Source of the DNA: Oscheius tipulae
Lineage: Eukaryota; Nematoda; Chromadorea; Rhabditida; Rhabditidae
DNA length: 64,000 nucleotides
Direction: 5' to 3'
Assembly: GCA_037178975.1 (NCBI GenBank)
Contig: JASJZH010000005.1
Coordinates: 3,906,001 to 3,970,000, forward strand
Below, in pieces: positions 16,601-28,644 of this stretch; position 1 is the stretch's first letter, and each line of letters opens with the position of its first letter. A model generated the notes under the pieces. The model was given only the letters and a program-made list of their open reading frames with translations. It searched no databases and was not told where the DNA came from. The position numbers and the translations under genes were made by a program.

Positions 16601-19600
16601 TAGCTGCCAGAACTCATTCCACTTGCAGACTGAACCTTTGATTATGAGACGACATGAAACTCTTGAACAAATATAGGAGGAGGAGGGGATAGGTTTAGAA
16701 CTTTAGTTCCAGGAAAGAAGTACCGGTGCGTGAGGAAGTCGCATGATTGAAACCGAGCAGATGAGGAATGACCAGTCAGGTTCAGAATGGGAGATGGACC
16801 AGAGGCTTGGGTTGATCTCAGGATTTTGACCAACTTTCTCACAGACAGGGAGAGAGAGATCAGAACAGGGAGTAAAGAGACGACAAACCTTTTGGATATC
16901 AAAACTCTTCCAGGTACGAGTCTTATTTTAGCAGCCAATAAATAAGGATAGCGTGCTATCAGCCAGTAATTTCTCATAACAAGCCCTGGTATCTTTGAGA
17001 AGAAACATTGCGTTTCTAGCTTAGGACACACAGAACCAATAGTTAATCGATAACATAATTATGATAATAAATAGGCTAGTCGCTGGGTAGACATGAATAA
17101 GAGACTAGGTGTTAGCGGAACTTGGTGTCACCCGTATCGCGTTTGAACAGCCTGAAACATTGATCAGAGGTGGGCGAGGGTCAGGGAAATCTCTGCTGTT
17201 TGTCCTCTTTATTGAATGAGAGTGATCTTCTTATGTATTGAAACAACAAAGACTGGATTTTGAAAGACTCTTATCCAAATGGATGAAGGCTCAAAAAGAT
17301 GCCCAGATGTCGTAACAAGAAAGACGTGGCTACAAGAAAATGCGTGGATAAGTGGCTAAATTTATAGGGCGTCTAAGAGAACTTGAGTTGAACTGGGACC
17401 AGATCAAAACCACTGCAAGATGTACGCGAATAGACAGTAGAACAGGTGAAAACTAATAAAGAAACAGCGTCGTCCATGAAAGAAGAACAAACACGGACGT
17501 GTGGGAGCACGAGATGACGAGGGGAGAATGTACTTCTAGCATGTTAACACGCTATCATTCTAGCAATTTGATATGTTAACCAGATAAAAAGTAAAGGAAG
17601 AAGAAAAAGTAGCAGCCGGGCCCCTAGTTCAATCCCGGAACGTCTCAACTAAGTTTCCCGACTTCCGATCGCTAGGTTGCTACAAAGGAAAGGTGTTCCA
17701 AGAAAAGGTTAGTCAGTTTTGGAAGCCAAGTCTCTCCAATCTGGTCCTCCTAAGAAGGTAGATATCAGAAAATGATCAATTTAGACTATAGATAGTTGAC
17801 CAGAGGGATCAAGAAATAGACTTACGCAACAGGAAAAGTCTCAGTAGGACCAGGAGCTAGCAAAACCATCAGTTACTGTTGACGATCCTGCCGGACCAGC
17901 TAAGCTCCCGATTCAGCGAAGGGCATGTTCGAAGTCTCGGTCAATAAGCATTCCCTGATGGAAATGTAAGAATGCCTAAGGTATGCAGGAAGAAGGAAGT
18001 TGCTAAGAATGAACTCATGTGCCAGGAATACCGAATGAGGAAGGTTGCCGAAGAGCCCGTAACCAAGGGACGTCCCCCTGAGGTCACTCCTTGAGATCAG
18101 TTTACAGGTTGCGGCTGCAGCACAAAGGAACGAACTTTTCGGGGAGCAAATAGGATGCGCGGCGAGGCGAAGAGGACTCTCGAGAGTTCGAAAACTGTTG
18201 CCGCGTGTGACAAAAGACACCTGAGCGGCAATTAGAGAGTGGCTACAATTGTCTCTTGACATCAATTGGACTGTAAGGAGGAGGAAAAATCAGAGAGTGA
18301 GGATTCTCATTATCAATGCTCCCTCTCTTAGAAGACGGCATTTCGTCAACAACACGCATGGAGGACGATTATTGAAATAACGGGGGAACTCCGGACTAAT
18401 GTATGCCGACGGTGTGGCCGAAAACAAGAAAAGATGTTATTTCCCACATTCGCCTTCTTTTGCAGAAATAGCATAAACATCCTGGGAAGTAGAAGCTGAA
18501 ATAGTTATAGGAAAAGTCAAAGTCGAACCTTCTCTCGAATCCGAACTCTACATTGCTTCGGTATTAGCTTGTGGCAGAACGCATTGGCTTACACATAACT
18601 GCGTACTGTTAAAAACTCAGTCAAGAAATTCAAACACAACTTCTTGAACTTCTTATAGAAGGAATTAAGTTGCTTTATATTAAAAAAAACTGAAAACTAC
18701 AAAACCAGAGACCCTGACAAATAATCGTGTGATAATTCATTCAGAGAGTGTGTTCCTAATACCTCTGTAATTACTTCTAGTCCGATTCTGGAAATAGCGG
18801 CTTCAAAAGGAGAAGAGTAATCCTACCAATCAGACCAAATTGGGTAGTCTACTAACTATTCGGAACAGACGTCAAACTGTATAAACAACAGGTGAAAAAC
18901 AAGGTGTGAAAAAATCAGATGAGTTGGCAAAACAGGGCTCGAGAGAACAGAGGGAGCTATCGGAAATAGCCTACTTTGGGAGAGCGGAAGTTCAGTCCTT
19001 GTGGGGTTCACCATCAAAATCCATTCGCGATTATCCTTGAACCTTTACAAACAAAAAAGAGAGAGGAAGGGAGGGTATCCTAATAATATCCAGAAGTCTC
19101 GTCGTCAAAACAGCAAAGATCTTCCGAACTACGGGACCCTCTCTCTCTCGACCCAATCAAATCAGGAGCTTCTTCTCTTCCCTTCTCAATTGGTATTAGA
19201 AGGGAGGTCGGAGTCGAAACAAGACCCCTGGAGGACAGAAGGACGAGTTCGGTGAGCTTTTTTTTGAGAACGCCTGATCAACAATTAGCCTAATACCCGA
19301 GGGGCTGCTGCCGGTTTTGACGAGTCTGTGTTCCGTTGTTTGAGTGAAAAGTTTCAATAAACAGAAGAGAGGGTGTTGAAGTGACCAACAATCAGCTTTG
19401 TGAAGGGGCAAAACACGCATGATGGGGTGCTGAAAACTGGAGAAAAAAACTCAGTTGTTTCACTAGCAAAGAGTGTATAAGTACCCGAAGAATCTTCAGT
19501 TAATCACCTGAAGTTGTCCCTATCTTCATTGGCCAACATTGGAACGTTCAAACATCAGCAATCTGAATCTTAGGACAGTTTATAGTTTCCCAGAGCCGTG

Positions 19601-19942
19601 AATAAGGAAAAAGCCAATATGGTACGGGTGCGACACAGAAGTCCTTCAAGATCTTGAAATGAATCAGCAACCTAAACTCCGTCACTTTCTGACACCAAAA
19701 ACCTCTCGAATCCCCGGTTCAACATGGTCTTGCTATTTTCCCCGCTCACGTTTATGCATATGTTCCGCATTTGCATTCTTGTCATTGTTATCGAATGATT
19801 TCGAGCACAATATTTCGCTTTACCATCTATTCCATTTTTGCTATTCTATTTGTTTATATTATCTTTATGATAGGCACCCCGATTGGAATAGGTAGCTTGA
19901 TAGTTCACTCAAAGAGATTGAAGTTCAGAGATACCTGAGCAC
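13626..19942. other. 6.3-kb gene-poor, purine-rich stretch
   Basis: Open frames are short, none longer than about 130 codons, and none resembles a known family. From about 14.1 to 19.7 kb the plus strand is visibly rich in A and G (for example runs of AGAAG/GGAAG). TATATAAAG near 13884 could be a promoter. Because genes here use tiny exons and introns, a fast-evolving gene or long noncoding transcript could be missed. I see no transposon ends, tRNA or rRNA. Confidence 0.45.
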
Positions 19943-20835
19943 ATGCTCTTGAGGAAAGATGCCAAGCTCCCGAAAAAATTGCTGCGGTTTTATAAAGGAC
20001 AGGTAGTTTTGGATCATTGAACACAATTATGAGAACAGGTGGAAGAGAGACAGTACTGGCTGAAGAAGGTACTATTCTCGGCGAACAGTTCCGATGGCTA
20101 CTCATGGCTCTACAACAATCTTGTTCCCGAAGTCCTTTGTCCTCAATTGGTCAGAGTCGGGACTACAAATCAGGGCGGGAAATGGATCTGTAATCCATGG
20201 AGGTTAGTCTCTAGTTTGGTTGGAACCTGTTCAGACTTCCGGACAAGTGCACCATCCTCTCTCTAGGACTCCATGAGGAGACTTCCTTCGAGAAGGATCT
20301 TCAGCAAATGATTCAGCAAAGGTGTAGGGTTTTGGGATTCGATAAGGTCTGTATAATTTTTGAGTGATGATAGATAAGTCTGTAGAATACTCCAAGCAAC
20401 CTGACAAGAATACAATTTTTGGACATGAACGGGTCTGCTGAACGGGCCGAAGTTAGCAAGTATACCAATGAAGAAAAGTAGGGTTAGGGTATAGGGAAGT
20501 CAGAGAGTTCAGAGGCCGATACACCATTGGAGATCTCCTCGAGGAGAGAGACATATCCATGGTAGAAATTTTGAAGATGGACGAGGAAGGAGGAGAATTG
20601 ACGACGCTATTACCCTTTCTCGAACAGAATACGGTAGTGCAGGTGTCCTGTACTCTTGAGCAGCTTCCAGGTCTCCCAACTCCTAGTGAAGGTCTATGCT
20701 TCAGCTGACCAGATGCTTGGTATGGTCGTTCGACTCTCCGACCTGGGATACTGGCTCTTTCACAATAATATCGATAGCAAAGGGTATGGAGCTTGTGAGT
20801 TTTCCTTCGTCCACGAGACGGCTTTTAGAAGGTAG
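19943..20835 (+). CDS. FkbM-type methyltransferase, METTL24-like, five or more exons
   Basis: No long open frame shows this gene; it appears only after removing introns of about 32, 39, 35 and 28 bp (plus one upstream near 20004-20039). The joined protein reads ...EERQYWLKKVLF, LCPQLVRVGTTNQGGKWICNPW, CTILSLGLHEETSFEKDL, RCRVLGFDK, NLTRIQFLDMNGSAERAEV, GRYTIGDLLEERDISMVEIL, KMDEEGGELTTLLPFLEQ and QLLVKVYASADQML. It ends GYGACEFSFVHETAFRR, stop TAG 20833-20835. The CPxLxRxG...GGKW..NP opening, the glycine SAM-binding strand (LSLGLHEE), the ILKMDEEGGE acidic motif and the C-terminal EFSFVHE match the metazoan METTL24/FkbM family (SAM-dependent, often type II membrane). All four joins are in frame, so the gene looks intact. 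The first exon and any membrane anchor are unresolved; ATG 19943 is the first in-frame methionine. Confidence 0.75.
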
Positions 20836-20938
20836 TCGACTCCGTTTCATCCATCGATGACAATTCAGATATGGAGTGAAAATTCTGGCTCAGTACCTGA
20901 AGATCTGGAATAGAACTTGACTTACACACGTAAATGTG

Positions 20939-20944
20939 TTTATT
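20939..20944 (-). terminator. Polyadenylation signal (AATAAA on minus strand)
   Basis: AATAAA read on the minus strand, about 16 bp past the stop of the Ly6-like gene. It lies between two convergent genes. Confidence 0.6.
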
Positions 20945-20959
20945 CTTTGAAAGAAGTCT

Positions 20960-21547
20960 TTAAACTAAAACGAGGGTGCTAGTCGAATCGGCGATGCAGA
21001 AGATAAAGAATGCTCCTCCGATGGCGATGAGACTGACGCCCGCAAGTCCAAGCAGAACGAACCAGACCGTCACGTGACTCCTCTCCGGTCTCTTCTTCAA
21101 TTCCAATCGACCAGCTTTCATCGCCGCGATCGGCTCCCTTTCAACAATTTCCTGGATGTAGGCCTTCTTGTGTTCGTCCTCCTTCTTAGGCATGTCGGGG
21201 AACAGATCGATGACGACTCGTTCCGTCGTCCGATTGCGGTACTCTTGGATCCATTGGTTGTTGCACATGTCTTCGTCTCGACAGCAGCTCATTCCACGAC
21301 AGCGTCTCGAACATCCAAAGTAGACGCTCGTCGATTCGCGATGCTCCGTCGACCATTTGGCACACGACTGTTTCGGCTGACATCGAATCTTGTAGAACTC
21401 TTCGAATCGGGCCGTCTGATTCGGGTAGAAACAGTACTTACCTGAAAAAATTAGAATAAGGACAAGAAGTGATCTACCTCTGTAGCAGAAAAGGGCGTGG
21501 CTGTGGTAAAAGTAGATGACGACGAGTAGCAGTCTTCCAAAGGTCAT
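20960..21547 (-). CDS. Ly6/three-finger-like single-pass membrane protein
   Basis: Two exons are joined by a 36-bp intron. The start at 21547 gives MTFGRLLLVVIYFYHSHA, a signal peptide. The ectodomain begins LFCYRGKYCFYP and has CQPKQSCAKW, VYFGCSRRCRGMSCC and a terminal CCRDEDMCNNQ. The paired cysteines before a CN ending are the signature of Ly6/uPAR-like three-finger domains. A charged stalk follows, then the membrane span VWFVLLGLAGVSLIAIGGAFFIF and a short tail. The stop is TAA 20960-20962. Many relatives are GPI-anchored; here the span is followed by about ten residues, so either a transmembrane or a GPI form is possible. The function (often receptor modulation) is inference. Confidence 0.7.
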   Translation of the reverse strand: MTFGRLLLVVIYFYHSHALFCYRGRSLLVLILIFSGKYCFYPNQTARFEEFYKIRCQPKQSCAKWSTEHRESTSVYFGCSRRCRGMSCCRDEDMCNNQWIQEYRNRTTERVVIDLFPDMPKKEDEHKKAYIQEIVEREPIAAMKAGRLELKKRPERSHVTVWFVLLGLAGVSLIAIGGAFFIFCIADSTSTLVLV

Positions 21548-21826
21548 CGTTTGATGAAAACTTCTCCAAACTTTGCAAGTTTTGTTACAGTAATTACGAT
21601 CAACTACAATTGGAAGCAATTTAAAAAAATGCAGAAACAGGTGCCTCTTCTCGTCAAAATCAACGCCGAGATCAAGTATATCCGACACGTTCATAGGAGG
21701 TCTCTCTGCAAAACTCCGACGGAACGAGCAAATCAACTCACGTCTCTCTTCGCCAGTTTGGTGCCTTACATTCTTGTCATTGCTACTATGACTGCTATTG
21801 TCTGACCTACCCAGACTGTATAGTTT

Positions 21827-22129
21827 GTGAGTTTATCTATCTTTCTTACCAATTGGATGGCTGAAGCTTCTGATATCACAAATCTGTCAGAAAAAAGTTG
21901 TACTCTTCCTATACCAAACCACCATTTTGTGCTCAGTTTTCAAGTCCAGAGTGCGACATTTCAGCCTTGTAATGCTGCAATGTCATTGAACAGATCAAAC
22001 ACTTCCCCAGAAACGGGTAACTTCAAAAAGAAATGTCCAATATCCTTTTTTCCAGTAGAGGTCCATTCCTGGCACGAGATCAACGTGACTGGCTTCAAAG
22101 GGCTGCCTTCCAACGAGACGTATTCGTGA
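21827..22129 (+). CDS. Possible small ORF, unrecognised
   Basis: An open frame with an intron-like start (GTGAGTTT...CTGTCAG, 21836-21890) followed by CTLPIPNHHFVLSFQVQSA, PCNAAMSLNRSN, KKCPISFFPVEVHSW and NVTGFKGLPSNETYS, stop at 22129. It has three NxS/T sites and cysteines, as a secreted domain might. No family is recognised and it may be spurious. Confidence 0.25.
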   Translation: MSLSIFLTNWMAEASDITNLSEKSCTLPIPNHHFVLSFQVQSATFQPCNAAMSLNRSNTSPETGNFKKKCPISFFPVEVHSWHEINVTGFKGLPSNETYS

Positions 22130-22317
22130 TGATTCTACCATCGACATGACTATAGTACTCTGCCCGCCGTCGACCTATCTGGGTCCAGATAAAACAGTTG
22201 ATTTTAATTGAACAAAGACATAAAACCAATGAAGGTTTCGCTTTATTTCTCTCTCTAACAGGTACTACTCCTCCTCAATGTAATCTTTCTGGGGGTTCGA
22301 GCTGGTGCATAGGGGTA

Positions 22318-23440
22318 GAGAGTAACGAATCTTCTTGTTCCGTGCTTGCAGATTACTATATAGGCGAAACAGGTACAGAAGGATAGCAGAAAGGCGCCGA
22401 GAAGGAAACATACAGAAGTCATGGCATCGTCAGACGAATCGAGGTACTAAGATCTGGTTAGTGTTATCAGAAACATTGAACTTACAATCATGAGAGGAAG
22501 ATGCGCCGGGTAATCTCGGCCAGACAGAGGTAGTCATGGAGACGACCGAGAAGGGTAAGGTGAAGCAGAGGCTGTACCATAATCTCATCATAATGCGGAC
22601 TTTTCGGAGGTGGATCAGCATAGATTACCTCAGAAGTTCTCCTTGTAGTTCCTTAAACCGATTGTTTGAGAAATGAGACAATCCAATGGACCCGGCATGG
22701 CATCGCCAGACGAAACGAATTACTAAAATCTGGTTAGGGCTTTCAGAAAACACGAAGACGTGGACGCGGTAGATGGCCCAAGAGAGATAGACGAACACGC
22801 AACTCATCAGAAGGACAACCCAGATGTAGAGAATCAGCTCGAGAAGATGTTCTAATCGGAAAACATCGGACTGAATGGAAAAAGGAGGTTGTCTTGTGTT
22901 ATCTTATTAATTTATTTGTAGCCACTATGAACCAAGTCGACGTAGCTATCAATGCTGTTGAGTTGAACGCCGTGGGTATGGCACAAAATAGCCAAAACGG
23001 ACACGTTCAAACAGTATGAGGCCAGAAGTAGTGATCAGTTTCACGGTGATACACATGTACTTCTCGGTCATTTCACGTATGGTGGTCTCCTGATGTGCTA
23101 TCAGTATTCCTGGTGCAAATGGTTGAAACACATAATAGATCATGAGGACCAGAAATGGGAAAGGGATGGAATGCTTTCTTTACAGTATAAGGAAAGTTAA
23201 AAGATGCGTTAGGTGTCCTGCAGATCCACAAATGAGAAGAAGTATGAGTGCTGTTAAGTGGACAGTGAGAACTATACCACGTAGAGATCCAATTGAATAT
23301 CAGCAGCCGAAAGGCCCAAAAATAAGTGGTTTGATGAGAATGCCAATCTGTAATTTGCCATTTTTCTCCAAACCTTCACTCGCTGGGAATGTAAAAACTC
23401 TAGCCGCAATACGGGCCACGAAGGCAATATATTGATGATA
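22318..23440 (-). CDS. Multi-pass membrane protein, unknown (organic-solute-transporter-alpha-like possible)
   Basis: Several hydrophobic exons appear in order on the minus strand. FVARIAARVFTFPASEG with KNGKLQIGILIKPLIF comes first, then LTVHLTALILLLICGSAG. Next are FLVLMIYYVFQPFAPGILIA and REMTEKYMCITVKLITTSGL. LELILYIWVVLLMSCVFVYLSW, RIMMRLWYSLCFTLPFSVVS and SVCFLLGAFLLSFCTCFAYIV complete the set. That is six or seven spans separated by short introns. The KLQ...KP and KYMCIKL-like segments faintly recall the OST-alpha/TMEM184 solute-carrier family, but this is only an impression. Exon borders and both termini are not resolved, so coordinates are approximate. Confidence 0.45.
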
Positions 23441-24690
23441 CAATAAGAGCCGTTTGTATCTGTTCATGTACTTGCTTGAATAAAATATTATATAATAGAT
23501 GGTGTAAACGTTAACGGCGACATTGACGTAAGATAGTTTCGAGGAATGTGGATAAAAGTTTCATGGTCAGTTTCCTTATAATCAATTAGCAGACAGAAAG
23601 TCTTGGATGTGTTCATTCTGGGTTAAACGTACATCTAGGCGGAAAAATGTGTGAAAGTTGGAATAAACAGACGTGAAACATCTGACGAATAAACGACTGT
23701 TATAAAGTACCATTCCACCCGCTCTGATATTTGATATTTGGAAAAGACAAAAATAACAGTTCGCTTTATTATAATGTGTTCACAAAAACATCCAAACGAT
23801 CAGGAATCGCGGACATTTTTCGGCGCGGATTCAAACAGCCTAAAATTGATTTGAATTTCAACGTTGTTCTTATTTTTCTTATGCTGAAGAAGAATTCATT
23901 CGTTGCGAAGACCTCAACTTTGTTACTCGCCCGATCAATATTCATATTAGTATTGATTCCCGCGAAGATATTGTCCCTTTTGTGTCCGAGGAGAGTGATT
24001 TGGACGAAAATGAGCGAGAAGTCGTTTCTTACTTTATCTATTTTAAAATGTCCTCGCGTCTCTGTCTGTCTGAAGCCTGTCAGGAAGTATGGATGATGTC
24101 ACCCGCTATTTGAGATTCACTTTGGGATATCTCGTTTCGGTCTCCTGTAGGGGTAAAGCCAGTGTCGTAGTAAAGCTTTTCCTAAAATACTGACATTAAA
24201 ACTGCTGTCTTTTTTATTTTACCAATTGCAAATCGCAAAGCCTCGTGAAATCGACTACGCCCGTGTTCATAGTTTTCAAATCAAGATCTTTTGGCTTCAT
24301 GCAAAGAAGCATGTCATAATAGTCATCATTCCATCCTTGTATTATTACCAATGCTGATTTCAGAGTTACAGTGTCGAACAGCAGTTGGGTTTAAAAGGTG
24401 CGATGTAACCTCAAAAACCCGCTTACCATTTCAAATTCTTCAAAATAGAAAAACTCTAAAGGTTTGATGAAAGTATGGGCCCATTGACACTTTGGACTCT
24501 CGAATTTGATGCCAAATTCTGCCCTGGCGTTGTAATTTTCATTGCATACAAGTAACATTCTATGATGGCCAACGATAAATTTGTGTGTAAGCTGATACAA
24601 ACAGCAAAAGAGTTATGTTTTGGCTCAGGTCTGGAAGTGATCTAACAACTAAGGGATTTTGAAAGGAGGTTGGGTGAAGGACCCGAATTC
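23441..24690. other. Intergenic, no confirmed gene
   Basis: AT-rich. A short acidic open stretch near 23885-24100 (reads EEEFIRCEDLNFVTRP and SEESDLDENEREVVSY) looks exon-like but has no recognised family, start or neighbouring exons. Confidence 0.35.
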
Positions 24691-24699
24691 TATCCGTAC

Positions 24700-26032
24700 T
24701 GTCTCTCTAGCTTATAAAAAGACAGAAAGGAAGACTCACGATAGTCAGAAGAGGACAGACAGTTGCCCAAAAGATTCCAAAGATCGGCGAGCGGGGTCCA
24801 ATCCAGCTGCAGCAGCCCTTGCATTTGGTCTCTCCTCGCATCTCCTCCATATCCGCCTTGATCTGTTTCCAGCCGTAAAAGGACAAAATAACGACCTCGA
24901 TGAAGGCAATCAGACAGACACAGGTGCTGGCGGTGAACTCGTCGAAGAGATTGAACCAGAACCAGCCAGAGTGAGTAGTCATCAGAATGCCGACAACGAA
25001 ACAGCCAATGCAGGACAAAAGAGTTATCAGCCACTTTTTCTTTTTCGCCTTCGGGAAACAGTCACCCACGAGGCTCGTGAAGGCTTCCACGTAAGCTGAA
25101 ATGATGACTAATTTAGGACTTAGTCAGTGGAATCTAGGACAGCTGCAATATTTGAGAGTGTCAGTGAGAAAGACAAAGAGAGACAGTATCAAACATTGGA
25201 ACACACCGATTTCACTGCTGACGCCGATCATGAGCAACATGAGGAAGAAGAGCGCATTCCACAGCCAGGGGAAACTCATTGTGGAGATGGCTTCCGGGTA
25301 AGCGATGAAGGCAAGAGAGGTCCCGGAGGCGACGACATCACGAACTTCTTTCCCGGATATGTGAGCCAAATAGCCGAGGATGGAGAAGACAGCAACACCG
25401 CCGATCACTCATGATGGTATCGCCGAAGATGACGATCAGAGAGTCCTGAAAATGAAATTGGATTGGTTTGTCTCCGTCTCTCTGTCTTTCTGTCCGTCTG
25501 TCCATCTCTCTCTGTCCACCTACCCTGAAGAAATTTTTGTCCGGCTTGCTGTAGCTCTCAACAGAGCACCGAAATCCGGCTCCAGAAGGTAGTACTTGAT
25601 TCCCTCGTAGGCTCCGGGCAGAGTGATACCGCGTTCAAACAGGATACAGACGACGATGTAGGGGAACGGGACGATCACATAGCTCAAGTAGCCCATGATG
25701 GCGATTCCTTTGATCAGAATCAGGGTGGTGAGGGCCCAGAAGACGAAAAGACTGCAGCTCCGCCATTCTCGTAGGCCACGTAGGGAAAGCGCCAGATGTT
25801 CCCAAGTCCGACGGCCAAGCCGAGAGCACTGAGGATGAACTGGAACTGGTTGCCCCACTGCGAACGTGGTTCCTCCTCGGACGACGACTTCTGCCTACTA
25901 TTGTTATTGTCCTCGTCACCATCTTCCGTCGTCTCGTTTGTCGTCTTCTCGATGGTAGCTTGGTCTTCTTCTGGAACCAGCTATTGTGGCAGAGAGGAAG
26001 AGAAAAAACCTATATCCATTATGGTAGCTCGA
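24700..26032 (-). pseudogene. SLC6 (Na+/Cl- neurotransmitter symporter family) gene lacking TM2-TM5
   Basis: The SLC6 hallmark is present: [19 protein letters not shown] continuing to [15 protein letters not shown] (TM1, about 25770-25870). The next readable segment, [20 protein letters not shown], is already TM6, so about 200 residues (TM2-TM5 and the large outer loop) are missing and the frame changes at the junction near 25752 (CTGCAG). A second loss removes most of TM7 between PDFGALL and SYSKPDKNFFRDSLIV near 25553-25562. A third 1-nt shift lies near 25412-25420. TM8-TM11 then read well: GGVAVFSILGYLAHISG, LAFIAYPEAISTM, LFFLMLLMIGVSSEI, WLITLLSCIGCFVVGIL and the FYGW motif. TM12 is not seen. 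Broken frames argue for a pseudogene; mis-assembly is the alternative. Confidence 0.7.
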
Positions 26033-26340
26033 AGACTGACTAGTTAATTGGACTCTTTGCTTTTTGAAGAGTTTGCAATTAGGGCAAAGTTTTTTGAAAC
26101 AAAAATTTGTTCGGAGTTGGAAACTAGTTAATTAGGAAAGAGAATACCCGAAAACTCTGACAAGTCATTCCATGTCAAGAAACAAGGGACAATCCAGCTG
26201 TGGAGGAAGCTGCTACTAGGGACGCGGTGTAGCCGTCTGTATTCAATTCTAAGCCAATACCAAAGGGCTGCGAAGCTACCATCGACAGCTGGTTCGTCTA
26301 ATAACTGACAGCCTAATCTTCTAAAATCTATCTAAAATCT
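26033..26340. other. Short spacer before the repeat array
   Basis: No coding or RNA signal. AT-rich sequence leads into the array. Confidence 0.4.
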
Positions 26341-26352
26341 AAATTTCTAAAA

Positions 26353-26620
26353 TAAAATTATAAAGGGCGTAGTGTCACGAAACGTTTTTTTCGAACCAGA
26401 CCTTATAGATGGTATATGTAGATAGTACTCAACGAGTGTTATCGATACATACTAATGATACCCGAAAATACTCACTTGCCGAAGCGGTACGGGCGAAACT
26501 TCCCAAAAAATCGGGGGGAAAAATAATCGAGTTTCGGGTTCTGAGTGGTATAATCTTGTAGAGCTCAACGAGTACATTAACAAGTTTACTAAAAATCCGA
26601 AAATGAAGTATTCGTTGAAG
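26353..26620 (+). repeat. Long module, copy 1
   Basis: Starts with TAAAGGGCGTAGTGTCACGA, includes AAAAAATCGGGGGGAAAAAT and ends around GAGCTCAACGAGTACA. It is highly similar to copies near 28645 and 30605. Confidence 0.8.
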
Positions 26621-28644
26621 AGCTACAGCGATTTGTAAATCAAAATTTTGACTTTTTCGTTTGAATTCCCCGCCGAAATTCGAAAAGTACGCAAAAGCGC
26701 GTCAATGACATTTTCGTTGCGACGAGCAGGTACTTTTTACATATTTTTTTCGCTACTTTTGATATAAACAGACAGCGTGAGCGGCTCCTGAAGACAGCCA
26801 GCCCGAGGATGTATGGTTCTGGTCCTCTCGCCTAAGAATATCAGAAAGTCACAAAAGTATCAGAAAAAAACCCTATCCTTAAGTTTGACTCAAATAAGCA
26901 GCGAGGGGGGCAGCCAACCCGAGGGTGTAGACTCTGCCGCCTCAGGCCATTGGAAACTCCATAATATCAGAAACAACCGCCTATCAATATCCACTATCTT
27001 TCGCTAATTTTGACTCAAACAGACAGCGAGGGCGGCTGCCGCTTATGCCTGTCCACCTATTAGGTTCTAAGTGGTATAGTGTTGTAGAGCTCGACGAGTA
27101 CAATAAGGACTTGAACAACAACCGTTAAAAAAACCATCGTCGAATTACAGCCCTTTAAAAATTGAAGTTTTGATTTTTAACGTTTAAATTCCTCGCCAAA
27201 ATTTGAAAATTACGCAAAAGTGATTCAATGAAATTTTCGATGTGATCAGCCATTATTCTTACGTACCTTTCGCTACTTTTGGTACAAACAGACAGCGAGG
27301 GCGGCTGCTGAAGGCAGCCAGCCCGAGGGTGTATGGTTCTGCCGCCTTGGGACATCCGAAATTCCCAATTTCAGTACCCCCCTATGCCTATCCCTAATTT
27401 TGACTCAAACAGACAGCGAGAGCGGCTGCCGAAGGCATCCAGCCCGAGGGTGTATGCCTGTACCGCCTAAGATCATCAGAAACTATAATTTTTCGAACAA
27501 ACGCTTATCTCTATCCAGTTATCTCTAAATCCTTCTATCCCTATCGCTAAGTTTGACTCTAACATGCAGCGAGGGCAGCAGCCAGCCCAGCGGTGTATGG
27601 CTATACTGCCTTGGAACATCGGAAACTCTATAATATCAGAAACAACCGTCTATTCTTACATCTGCCTATCTCTATCGCTAATTTTAATTCAAACCGTTTA
27701 TCTCTATACATCTACTGGGTTCGAAGTGGTATTCTTGTAGAGCTCGACGAGTACAGTAACGAGTTTAACAAAAATCCGATTAAAAAAATCTATCGCCGGG
27801 TTACATCGTATTGAAGTTTAAAATTTTGATTTTAACGTTTGACTTTTGAACTTTGGACCTATATTTGAAAAGTACGCAAAAGTGCGTCAAGAAACTTATT
27901 GCGACGAGTTTTTACGTGCTTTTCGCTACCTTTGGTACAAACAAATAGGGAGGGCGGCTGCTAAAGGCAGCCAGCCCGAGGGTGCATGGTTCTATCGCCT
28001 AAGAACATCAGAAAGTCTCAAAGGTATCGGAAAAAAACCCCTATCCGCTTATCCCTACATCCGTTTATGACTAATTTTGACTCAAATAAGCAGCGAGAAC
28101 GGCAAGCAGCTTGAGGGTGCTCCATAATATCTGAAACAGCCGCCTATCCCTCACTGCCGAGCTAAGAATATCAGAAAGTCTCAAAAGTATCGGAAAAAAA
28201 CCCTATCCTTAAATTTGACTCAAATAAGCAGCGAGGAGGGCAGCCAACCCGAGAGTGTATGGTTCTCCCGCCTTGGAACGTCTTAAACTACCCAGTAATC
28301 AACTGCTTCTCCCTCTCCACCTATTGGGTTCCAAGTGGTATAAACTTGTAGAGCTCGACAAGTTAAATAAGGAGCTGAACAAGATCCGTTAAAAATAATT
28401 CAACGCTGTGTCACAGCAATTTGAAAAGAAAATTATGATCATTTCGTTTGAATTTCCCGCCAATTAGAAAAGTGCGTTAATGGCATTTTCGATGCGACAA
28501 GCAGTTAATATTTTACGTACTTTTCGCTAATTTCGACTGAAACGAGCAGCAAGGGCAGTCCGGGGGCGCATGGCTTTGACGCCTTAGAACGTTCAAAAGT
28601 CTCCAATAGCAGTACATCCGCCTAACCCTAGTTTACTATATAAT

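Noticed and set aside
16642-17031. 129-codon minus-strand frame in the desert
   Set aside because: No domain, start context or splice logic; expected from the purine bias of the opposite strand.
17610-17650. GTTCAATCCCGG resembling a tRNA T-arm
   Set aside because: No matching upstream arms, so treated as chance.
17900-18265. 121-codon minus-strand frame
   Set aside because: Same reasons; no recognisable feature.
20400-20480. Frameshift in the methyltransferase gene
   Set aside because: An alternative acceptor (TCTGTAG at about 20384) gives a 39-bp intron and one continuous frame.
23885-24110. Acidic exon-like stretch (EEEFIRCEDLNFVTRP)
   Set aside because: No start, neighbouring exon or family; too weak to call a gene.
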